A DNA stretch of 64,000 bases from Clostridiales bacterium (lineage in GTDB: Bacteria > Bacillota > Clostridia > Oscillospirales > Oscillospiraceae): the NCBI GenBank assembly GCA_029265405.1, contig JAJUJI010000012.1, forward strand, positions 34,526 through 98,525, given 5' to 3'. Shown in pieces: positions 41,849 through 48,749 of this stretch. The position numbers were made by a program, and so were the translations under genes. Below the pieces are notes generated by a model that saw only the letters and a list, made by a program, of their open reading frames with translations, did no database searches and had not been told where the DNA came from. The first letter of the stretch is position 1. Each line of letters opens with the position of its first letter.

Positions 41849-43522
41849 ATGGATGGCAAATACGGGCTTGAAAGGCATTCCGCCGACATACTCGTCGTAG
41901 GAGGCGGCATAGCCGGGCTTTCGGCCGCCGTTTCGATAAAGGAAACGGCTCCGGAGCTCGACGTGCTGATAGTGGAGAAGCAGACCTCGGGCTATTCGGG
42001 CAAGGCCAACAAGGGCGGCGGCGTCCTTCAGCATTTCGACCTGGGCAGGATAAGCCCCGAAACCTTTGTAGAATATCATGCCAATGCAATCGGCTGCTTT
42101 TTGGGTGACCAGGAGCTGATGGCCAAATACGTTTCAATGAATAATATCATGTTTGACAAGCTTGTCCAGTGGGGGGCGAGGCTGCCAAAGCGCCCCGACG
42201 GGAGCTACGCCGTCATACCCACCGGGCCTATGACCGGCATAATAGGCGTCGATCTGGACATTACCCTCAAGGTGCGGCAGACGGCGGAAAAGCTGGGGGT
42301 CCGCATTTTGGACAAGATTGCCGTCATAGACCTGCTTACCGCCGAAGGCGCGGCCGCCGGCGCCGTCGGCTTCGGCCTGCTTGACGGGAAATGCCATATT
42401 TTCAGCTCTAAGGCCGTAATTCTCGCCACCGGCAGCCAGAATTACCGCATCGGCCCCATGTGGAGCAGCGGACGCGGGGACGGCATAGCCATGGCCTACC
42501 GCGCGGGCGCCGAGATGCGCAACGCCGAATTCGGCAACTTTGCCCAGCTCGTGAAGATACGCAGCCATGAGGAGGTCGTCTACGGCGAAAACTACATGTA
42601 CAACAAAAACGGCGTCCATATAACCAAAAACTTCCGCACCTCCCCCGAGCCGGACATCAACAGCAACGCCATAGCCGAATGGTACAGGCAGATAAGCGCC
42701 GACCTGGGGCCGATTACCCTCAAGCAGGAGCAGGCCAGCGGGGGCGGGCTTTCCGGCCTGTGGGATAGGCCCTACGGCCAGACCTTCTGGAGGCTCAACC
42801 AGGAAAGCGCCGACGCGGTGGATACCGACATGGAGGTCTGCCCCATGCTGATAGGCGAGCAGTCGCCCGTAAGGGTCGGCCATGACATGATGACCACCGT
42901 GCCCGGCCTGTACGCCATAGGCGACGTAAGCTACTGCGGCTCGGCGGCTCCCGGCGCCGTGCCCGCCCCTCCGGGACGCAACCGCGGCTCCGGCATACTC
43001 AACGCCGTTTTTGCCGCCCTAATGTGCGCCCCCTCCGCCGCGGAAAGGGCCAAGTCCGGAAAGGCTGCCGAGCCTGACGAGAAGCAGGCGGCGGACCTCA
43101 TCGCGCGCATGTACGCGCCTCTCCTGCGGGACTCCGGCTGCCCGGCCAAGGACGTCATACGGCTGGTGCAGAAGGCCGTCGGGCCCATGGAGCAGTCGGT
43201 ATACATGAGCGCGCACCGCATCGAAACGGCGTTGCGCTACGTCGAAAAGGCCAAGGAGCTGGCGGGGACGATGAAGGCGGAGGACTTCCACGGGCTGCTG
43301 AGCTGCCACGAGGCCCAGGCCATGGTGCTCTCGGCGGAGATGCAGTTCAAGGCGGCGCGGCTGCGCAAGGAGTCCAGAGGCTGGTTCTTGCGCGAGGACT
43401 ATCCCGATACCGACAATAAGAATTGGCTCAAGTGGATCATAGTCAAGAACCAGGGCGGGGAGATGACCCTGCGCACCGAGGACGTGCCCTACGAAAAATG
43501 GCCGGTCAAGCCGAAAATCTGA
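41849..43522 (+). CDS. FAD-dependent oxidoreductase, fumarate reductase/AprA-like
   Basis: A 557-residue flavoprotein of the succinate dehydrogenase/fumarate reductase superfamily. The FAD-binding GGGIAGLSAA is at residues 18-27, followed by VEKQTSGYSGKANKGGG, ILATGSQNYRIGPMWSSGRGDGIAMAYRAGA, and the late FAD motif GLYAIGDV. The C-terminal helical domain is typical of the superfamily. NKGGG in place of the fumarate-reductase S-x-x-A-x-G, together with the ferredoxin partner, is closer to AprA-type proteins. A reduction of a ring or enone double bond is a reasonable guess; no known phloroglucinol step needs it, so its substrate is the main open question in this operon. Start after AAGGAGG. Confidence 0.83.
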   Translation: MDGKYGLERHSADILVVGGGIAGLSAAVSIKETAPELDVLIVEKQTSGYSGKANKGGGVLQHFDLGRISPETFVEYHANAIGCFLGDQELMAKYVSMNNIMFDKLVQWGARLPKRPDGSYAVIPTGPMTGIIGVDLDITLKVRQTAEKLGVRILDKIAVIDLLTAEGAAAGAVGFGLLDGKCHIFSSKAVILATGSQNYRIGPMWSSGRGDGIAMAYRAGAEMRNAEFGNFAQLVKIRSHEEVVYGENYMYNKNGVHITKNFRTSPEPDINSNAIAEWYRQISADLGPITLKQEQASGGGLSGLWDRPYGQTFWRLNQESADAVDTDMEVCPMLIGEQSPVRVGHDMMTTVPGLYAIGDVSYCGSAAPGAVPAPPGRNRGSGILNAVFAALMCAPSAAERAKSGKAAEPDEKQAADLIARMYAPLLRDSGCPAKDVIRLVQKAVGPMEQSVYMSAHRIETALRYVEKAKELAGTMKAEDFHGLLSCHEAQAMVLSAEMQFKAARLRKESRGWFLREDYPDTDNKNWLKWIIVKNQGGEMTLRTEDVPYEKWPVKPKI

Positions 43523-43536
43523 GGGAGGCGAAAAGC

Positions 43537-44319
43537 ATGGTCAACAAGGAGTTTATAGAAAAGCTGTTTTCCATCAAGGACAAGGTCGCCGTCGTGACGG
43601 GAGCGACCGGAGCCTTGGGCAGCGCCGTCGCCGCCGGCTACTGCATGGCGGGCGCCAAGGTGATTTTAACGGCGCGCAACGGCGAAAAGCTCTCAAAGCT
43701 TGCCGCGGAGCTGAAGGCGGCCGGCGGAGTCTGCGAGCATATCGCGGCGGACCCCACCGTCGAGGAGGACGTACGGAAAATCATGAAATTTGCCGCGGAC
43801 ACCTACGGCGAGCTGAACATACTCTGCACCTGCCACGGCTTCAACGCGGCCAAGGGCGTTTTGGAGCAGTCCGTTGAGGAGTGGCAGAAAATAATGGACG
43901 CCAACACCAAGAGCGTATACCTTCTTGCCAAATATGCCGCCGAGCGGATGGTCGCCCAAAAAAAGGGCGGCAAGATAGTAGTCACCTCCTCGGCGCGCAG
44001 CAAGCGCGGCATGAAGGGCTACACAGGCTACTCGGCCTCGAAGGGCGCCGTAGACCTGCTGGTCCAGTCCCTCGGCTGCGACCTGGGGCAGTACAACATC
44101 CAGGTCAACAGCCTAAACCCCACGGTTTTCCGCTCCGACCTGACCGAGTGGATGTTCCACGACGACAACGTTTACCAGAATTTCCTCAAGCGGCTGCCGA
44201 TAGGCAGGCTGGGTGAGCCCGAGGACTTTATAGGCATGGCCATATTCCTCGCCTCTCCCGCCTCGGACTTCTTCACCTCGTCCAACTACGCGGCCGACGG
44301 CGGATATTGGGGCAACTGA
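43537..44319 (+). CDS. SDR oxidoreductase, candidate phloroglucinol reductase
   Basis: A 260-residue short-chain dehydrogenase. The start is ATG 43537 after GGGAGGCG; the longer open frame reads back into the preceding gene. Cofactor loop TGATGALG (21-28); ILTARN after beta-2 suggests NADPH; catalytic Ser151/152, Tyr165 (GYSASKG) and Lys169. The usual NNAG motif is replaced by CTCHG (97-101), an unusual active-site change. Known phloroglucinol reductases are NADPH-dependent SDRs related to polyhydroxynaphthalene reductases and make dihydrophloroglucinol. The operon partners (cyclase-family hydrolase and BKACE enzyme) make this the best candidate for that step. One base separates it from the next gene. 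Confidence 0.8.
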   Translation: MVNKEFIEKLFSIKDKVAVVTGATGALGSAVAAGYCMAGAKVILTARNGEKLSKLAAELKAAGGVCEHIAADPTVEEDVRKIMKFAADTYGELNILCTCHGFNAAKGVLEQSVEEWQKIMDANTKSVYLLAKYAAERMVAQKKGGKIVVTSSARSKRGMKGYTGYSASKGAVDLLVQSLGCDLGQYNIQVNSLNPTVFRSDLTEWMFHDDNVYQNFLKRLPIGRLGEPEDFIGMAIFLASPASDFFTSSNYAADGGYWGN

Positions 44320-44320
44320 C

Positions 44321-45250
44321 GTGAAGCGGATTGAAAGGGTCCTTGTCGCCGGAGCTGGCATGATGGGCAAAAATATAGCCTTCGTCCTGACAGCCGTACC
44401 GGAGCTCAAGGTGACGCTGTACGATCTGGCCTATCAGGATATAGCCGCCGCCCTGCGCTCAGGCTGCGCCGCGCTGGTCGGGCACGGCGTGATTTCCGAG
44501 GGCGAGCTTGAGACGCGCATAAAGCGCATAGGCTTTACGACGGACATGGACTCGGAGCCCGTTCGCGCCGCCGATATGGTCGTCGAGGCCGTTTTCGAGG
44601 ACATGGAAACAAAAAGGAGCCTTTTCGGACGGCTTGAGGAGCTCTGCGCGCCGGACGCCATATTCTGCACAAACACCTCGGCCATGAGCCCCACAGAGAT
44701 AAGCGCCCGCCTAAAGCGAAGGGAGCGTTTTGTCGGCACACACTTCTGGAACCCCGCTCACCTTATCCCGCTGGTTGAGGTCGTCAAGGCGGACGCCACC
44801 AGCGACGAGACCTGCCTGGCCGTCATGGAGCTTTTGAGGGCCGCCGGTAAGCGCCCGATTTTATGCCGTAAGGACGTTCCGGGCTTCATAGCCAACAGGA
44901 TGCAGCACGCGCTCTGGCGCGAGGCCATATCCATAGTTGAAAACGGCATAGCCGACGCCGAAACGGTGGACGAGGCGGTAAAATACTCCTTCGGCCTGAG
45001 GCTGGGGCAGCTTGGCCCGCTGGAAAACGCGGACATGGTGGGCCTGGACCTGACGCTGAGCATACACGAATACCTGCTGCCGAGGCTCGAGTCGTCGGGA
45101 AAGCCCTCGCCGCTGCTGAAGCGGCTGCATGAGCGGGGCTCGCTGGGTTTCAAGACCGGAGAGGGCTTCAGAAGCTGGACGCCGGAGAGCATGGAAGCCG
45201 TACGCGACGGTCTCAATGATTATTTAATAAAGATGATATACAAAAAGTAA
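44321..45250 (+). CDS. 3-hydroxyacyl-CoA dehydrogenase family protein, candidate 3-hydroxy-5-oxohexanoate dehydrogenase
   Basis: A 309-residue NAD-binding dehydrogenase. The Rossmann loop GAGMMG is at 11-16. The catalytic pair is His141 in VGTHFWNPAH and Glu153 in LVEVV; DVPGFIANRMQ marks the domain boundary, and FGLRLGQLGPLENADMVGLDL belongs to the C-terminal domain. Clostridial butyrate genes of this family (hbd) usually sit with crt, thl and bcd; none is present here. In phloroglucinol degradation, ring opening gives 3-hydroxy-5-oxohexanoate, which must be oxidised to 3,5-dioxohexanoate (triacetate), a beta-hydroxy acid oxidation this fold suits. GTG 44321 starts one base after the SDR stop. 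Confidence 0.8.
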   Translation: MKRIERVLVAGAGMMGKNIAFVLTAVPELKVTLYDLAYQDIAAALRSGCAALVGHGVISEGELETRIKRIGFTTDMDSEPVRAADMVVEAVFEDMETKRSLFGRLEELCAPDAIFCTNTSAMSPTEISARLKRRERFVGTHFWNPAHLIPLVEVVKADATSDETCLAVMELLRAAGKRPILCRKDVPGFIANRMQHALWREAISIVENGIADAETVDEAVKYSFGLRLGQLGPLENADMVGLDLTLSIHEYLLPRLESSGKPSPLLKRLHERGSLGFKTGEGFRSWTPESMEAVRDGLNDYLIKMIYKK

Positions 45251-45273
45251 TATCGTGAACGGAGGAAGCATAC

Positions 45274-46212
45274 ATGGGCAAAAAAGTATTTATTGACCTT
45301 ACTCATCCCTTCAGCGCCGAGATACCGCGCTGGCCGTATTTCGACAAGCCGGTCATCGACAACACGCACACCATGGCAAAGGGCGGCGTACTGACGCAGA
45401 AGATCACCTGCACCATGCATACCGGCACGCATTGCGACGCGCCCCGCCACGTTATGGAGCGCGAGTTCGACGGCAGAAGGGCCCGCTATACGCACGAGAT
45501 GCCTGTGGACGCCTATACCGGCGACGCCGTCTGCCTGCCCATAGAGATAGAAAGGTGGGGGCTTATACTGCCCCGGCATCTGGAGGCCGCCTGCGAGAAG
45601 GTCGGGATCAGGCCGACCGAGCTTGAGGGCATGGTGCTCTGCCTAAACACCGGCATGCACCGCAAATTCGACGATTCAAAGGAATACTACCATTATTCCT
45701 GCGGCACCGGAGTGGAGGCCGGCAGGTGGTTTGTAAAGCACAAGGTGAAGTGCGTGGCCATGGATATGCAGGCCCTGGACCATCCTCTCCACACGGCCAT
45801 GGGCAACAACGGCATGACGCGCATGAACCTGCTCGGCGCTTCCGGCAGGCCAATAACCGAGGAGTATGCCGAGCAGTTCGGCGAGGAGGCCTATGCCGAG
45901 TTCGACAAATTCGCGTACATAAAGCTCCACGGCAAGGAGGCCTACGACAGGAAATTCGGTGACCTTGAGGCCATAGGCTGCTGGGGGACCTGGGAGCCCT
46001 GCCATAAGCTGATGCTGGGACACGGCATAGTCGGCGTTGAGAATCTCGGCGGCGACCTGGACAAGGTTTCCGGCAAAAGGTTCAGATTCTATTGCTTCCC
46101 GCTGCGCTGGTATCTGGGCGACGGCTCCATGGCCCGCTGCGTCGCGGAAATAGACGAGGACGAGCTCAACGACGTGCCCGACAGGACCTACACCTACGGC
46201 GGCAACATTTAG
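45274..46212 (+). CDS. Cyclase-family metallohydrolase, candidate dihydrophloroglucinol cyclohydrolase
   Basis: A 312-residue member of the cyclase/kynurenine formamidase-like family. The signature HTGTHCDAPRH at 49-59 supplies the metal ligands, and FIDLTHPFS at 7-15 is the family's standard opening. These enzymes hydrolyse amide, ester or cyclic 1,3-dione bonds with Mn or Zn. The known ring-opening enzyme of phloroglucinol degradation belongs to this family and cleaves dihydrophloroglucinol to 3-hydroxy-5-oxohexanoate. It is longer than simple formamidases (about 210), as expected for that branch. Start after GGAGGAAG, 23 bp after the dehydrogenase. Confidence 0.83.
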   Translation: MGKKVFIDLTHPFSAEIPRWPYFDKPVIDNTHTMAKGGVLTQKITCTMHTGTHCDAPRHVMEREFDGRRARYTHEMPVDAYTGDAVCLPIEIERWGLILPRHLEAACEKVGIRPTELEGMVLCLNTGMHRKFDDSKEYYHYSCGTGVEAGRWFVKHKVKCVAMDMQALDHPLHTAMGNNGMTRMNLLGASGRPITEEYAEQFGEEAYAEFDKFAYIKLHGKEAYDRKFGDLEAIGCWGTWEPCHKLMLGHGIVGVENLGGDLDKVSGKRFRFYCFPLRWYLGDGSMARCVAEIDEDELNDVPDRTYTYGGNI

Positions 46213-46231
46213 CGGCGGGGACCAAGGGCTT

Positions 46232-47083
46232 ATGAGCGATTTGAAAAACAAGCGGATAATAACCGTCGCAACCACGGGAGCGTGGCCGACGAAGGAGAAT
46301 ACTCCCTATGTGCCCATCGAGCCGGCGGAGATTGCCGAGGAGGTTTACAACTGCTGGAAAGAGGGCGCGGCGGTGGCTCATATCCACTGCCGGGACGACC
46401 GGGGCAGGGCGGCCATGGTCTTTGAAAAATTCGAGGAGACCGTGCGCCTTATCCGCGAAAAAAAGGACTGCGACATCATCCTCAACCTTACCACCTCGGG
46501 CGGGGTAAACCTGAGGGAGGAGGACAGGATACGCCCCTTCTGCGAGCTGGCGCCGGAAATGGCCTCCTTTGACTGCGGCACCATGAACTGGCAGCATACC
46601 ACGGTGTTTGAGAACAACCCCAAATTTCTGGAGAAGCTGGCCGCGCTCATGAATGAGAAGGGAGTCAAGCCGGAAATAGAGGTCTTTGACCCGGGCATGA
46701 TCTACAACGCGGCCTATCTGGCAAAAAAGGGCCTGCTCAAGCCGCCCTTCCATTTCCAGTTCTGCATGGGCGTGGCCGGCGGCATAAGGGCCTCCGTCAA
46801 GAACCTGGTCTTTATGAAGGAAACGATGGAGGAGGTCGCGCCCGGCTCCACCTGGTCCGCCTTCGGCGTCGGCGCGGGCGCGATGGAGATTATGTACGCG
46901 GCCGTGGCCATGGGCGGCAACATCCGCGTGGGCATGGAGGACAACGTTTACTACAGAAAGGGCGTGCTTGCCGAGAGCAACATGCAGCTTGTCGCCCAGG
47001 CAAGGCGCATAATAGAGGAATACGGCTGCTCCGTGGCGACACCCGCCGAGGCCAGGGAAATTTTAGGCCTGAAAAGGGCCTGA
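46232..47083 (+). CDS. BKACE-family beta-keto acid cleavage enzyme, candidate triacetate acetoacetate-lyase
   Basis: A 283-residue TIM-barrel enzyme of the 3-keto-5-aminohexanoate cleavage (Kce/BKACE) family, which exchanges acetyl-CoA with a beta-keto acid to give acetoacetate and a new CoA ester. The zinc site is visible as HIHCRDD (His50, His52) and RVGMEDN (Glu about 236). SFDCGTMNW and EVFDPGMIY are further family marks. In the phloroglucinol route this family converts 3,5-dioxohexanoate plus acetyl-CoA into acetoacetate and acetoacetyl-CoA, and the enzymes encoded upstream would supply exactly that substrate. The Kce role in lysine fermentation is less likely, since no kamA, kdd or kal genes are nearby. 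Confidence 0.88.
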   Translation: MSDLKNKRIITVATTGAWPTKENTPYVPIEPAEIAEEVYNCWKEGAAVAHIHCRDDRGRAAMVFEKFEETVRLIREKKDCDIILNLTTSGGVNLREEDRIRPFCELAPEMASFDCGTMNWQHTTVFENNPKFLEKLAALMNEKGVKPEIEVFDPGMIYNAAYLAKKGLLKPPFHFQFCMGVAGGIRASVKNLVFMKETMEEVAPGSTWSAFGVGAGAMEIMYAAVAMGGNIRVGMEDNVYYRKGVLAESNMQLVAQARRIIEEYGCSVATPAEAREILGLKRA

Positions 47084-47180
47084 AGGGCGCTGCGGCAAAG
47101 ACAAACAAAGTTTAAACGACACTCGAAATGCACCTTGAAATCGCAACTGTTTAATCGACATTTTATAAAGGAGAATCGGA

Positions 47181-48473
47181 ATGGCAGAAAAAAAACGCCT
47201 GGGCTTCGGCAGGCGCGGCTGGATACTTATGATATATATGTTCCTTTCCTTTGTGTTGTGGTGCACCACGCAAAACAGCCTCAACATACTCTCGCCGCTG
47301 TACGCCGCCACAAGGGGCTGGAACGCCACGCTCATTACCTCCGTATACACGATAGGCTCCCTCATAAGCATAGTTGTGCAGTTTATTCTTAACAAGTACG
47401 TGGCAAACCGCTCGGTGAAAAGGGCCGCGCTCATTTTCGGCGTCCTTAGCGTGGCGCTGGCTGTGTTTTTGTCCCTTGCCATGCAGCAGGCGATATTCTG
47501 CATAATTTACGTTTGCATGAAGATATGCCAGGACATGTGGGCGCTTATCGCCAACGGGGTCATGGCCGGTCAATGGTTTCCCAGGCGCAAGGGCACCGTC
47601 ATGGGCATAGCCACCTTCGGCTTTCCGCTGTCCTCCGGCCTTGGAATGGCCATAATCGGCATGCTGGTAAATAAAAGCACCTTCATATCCTTCCTTCCCT
47701 TTCTTATACTCGGCGTGATTGCAATAATACTTGTCGCAGCCTTCCTTTCGGATTATCCCGAAGACGTCGGGGCATTCAGGGACAACGACAGGAGCATGAC
47801 GCCCGAGGCGGCAAAGGAGCTCATGCGGCAGGAAAAGGAATCGCGGAAAAACACCGTCTGGACCTTCAGGCATCTTCTTTCAACAAGGGACTTCTGGTTT
47901 CTGGTGCTGCCCTGCGGCTTCCTGCTTTTCTCGACGATAGGCGTCATGATACAAATTACCAGCCTGCTCCAGTCGGTGGATACGGCATTCTACGCCTCCT
48001 ACGGCGCCCTGACGCTGTCCATGATATCGGTTGCCGCCTGCATAGGAAGCTGGCTTATCGGAGTGCTTGACACGCGCTTCGGCACCAAAACGGCGATAAT
48101 CATATCCGGCGTGGCCATGCTGATATCGGGCGTCGCCGGCGCGGCGGGTACCCTGGTTTCAACGCTCATAGCCGGCGCCTTCCTCAGCATCTTTATGGGC
48201 GCGGCCAGCAACTTCACGGTTTCCGTTTCCGCCGAGTACTGGAGCCGCTCCGATTTTCCGACTGTCTACGCGCTCGTCAGCCCCGTCGTAAGCCTTATTA
48301 GCGCCTTCGGCCCGATGCTGATAGCGGTGATTGCCGCAAGCTTCGGCTATCAGGCCGGTTTCGCGCTTGTCATCGTGCTTTCTGTCGCAACTATAATATT
48401 GCCCATATTCGCAAAAAGAGAGCACATAGAAAAGAAAGGCGAGCGGTACGGGAAGCTTGCCGGAAAGGCCTGA
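47181..48473 (+). CDS. MFS transporter (oxalate/formate antiporter-like)
   Basis: A 430-residue major facilitator with about 12 hydrophobic helices and a charged central loop (NDRSMTPEAAKELMRQEKE). GVMAGQWFPRRKGTVMGIATFGFP around helix 4 matches the signature region of monocarboxylate/OxlT-type MFS proteins. It ends the catabolic operon, 97 bp after the BKACE gene, with AAAGGAG before the ATG. It probably imports the aromatic substrate or exports an acid product such as a phenylpropionate left after side-chain cleavage. Confidence 0.85.
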   Translation: MAEKKRLGFGRRGWILMIYMFLSFVLWCTTQNSLNILSPLYAATRGWNATLITSVYTIGSLISIVVQFILNKYVANRSVKRAALIFGVLSVALAVFLSLAMQQAIFCIIYVCMKICQDMWALIANGVMAGQWFPRRKGTVMGIATFGFPLSSGLGMAIIGMLVNKSTFISFLPFLILGVIAIILVAAFLSDYPEDVGAFRDNDRSMTPEAAKELMRQEKESRKNTVWTFRHLLSTRDFWFLVLPCGFLLFSTIGVMIQITSLLQSVDTAFYASYGALTLSMISVAACIGSWLIGVLDTRFGTKTAIIISGVAMLISGVAGAAGTLVSTLIAGAFLSIFMGAASNFTVSVSAEYWSRSDFPTVYALVSPVVSLISAFGPMLIAVIAASFGYQAGFALVIVLSVATIILPIFAKREHIEKKGERYGKLAGKA

Positions 48474-48593
48474 GCCGGAGCGCTCCGGCGGGCCGGCTTC
48501 CGGCGGGGAGTACGCTCGGGGCGGCGCTAAGCAATATACATCCTGCAATAAATAATGGCTCCCATCTTCTCAACTTTTGGCCGCCCCGCAAAC

Positions 48594-48631
48594 GCGGGCC
48601 CGCGAAGCGCGTGCATGCTTCGCGGGCCCGC
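48594..48631 (+). terminator. Perfect 15-bp hairpin after the catabolic operon
   Basis: GCGGGCCCGCGAAGC (48594-48608) pairs with GCTTCGCGGGCCCGC (48617-48631) around GCGTGCAT. Followed only by TCCGTTTAT, so the T tract is weak. A smaller palindrome (GCCGGAGCGCTCCGGC) lies immediately after the MFS stop. Probable operon end. Confidence 0.6.
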
Positions 48632-48749
48632 TCCGTTTATGCCGGCACTAATAGTTCCGGTAAATTTTTGAAGATACATTCCGTAATATATATTATATAA
48701 TTCTTTCAAGGCCTTTGCGATAAAAATAACAGAAAGCGTGGGTTATGTC

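Noticed and set aside
41590..43522. Ferredoxin/flavoprotein pair considered as a true adenylylsulfate reductase
   Set aside because: No sat, dsr or other sulfate-reduction genes nearby, and the operon context is aromatic or beta-diketone catabolism.
44321..45250. Hydroxyacyl-CoA dehydrogenase considered as part of a butyrate operon
   Set aside because: Thiolase, crotonase and butyryl-CoA dehydrogenase genes are absent from the window.
46232..47083. BKACE gene considered as the lysine-fermentation enzyme Kce
   Set aside because: None of the lysine-fermentation partners (aminomutases, kdd, kal) are present; the neighbouring cyclase and SDR fit the phloroglucinol route better.
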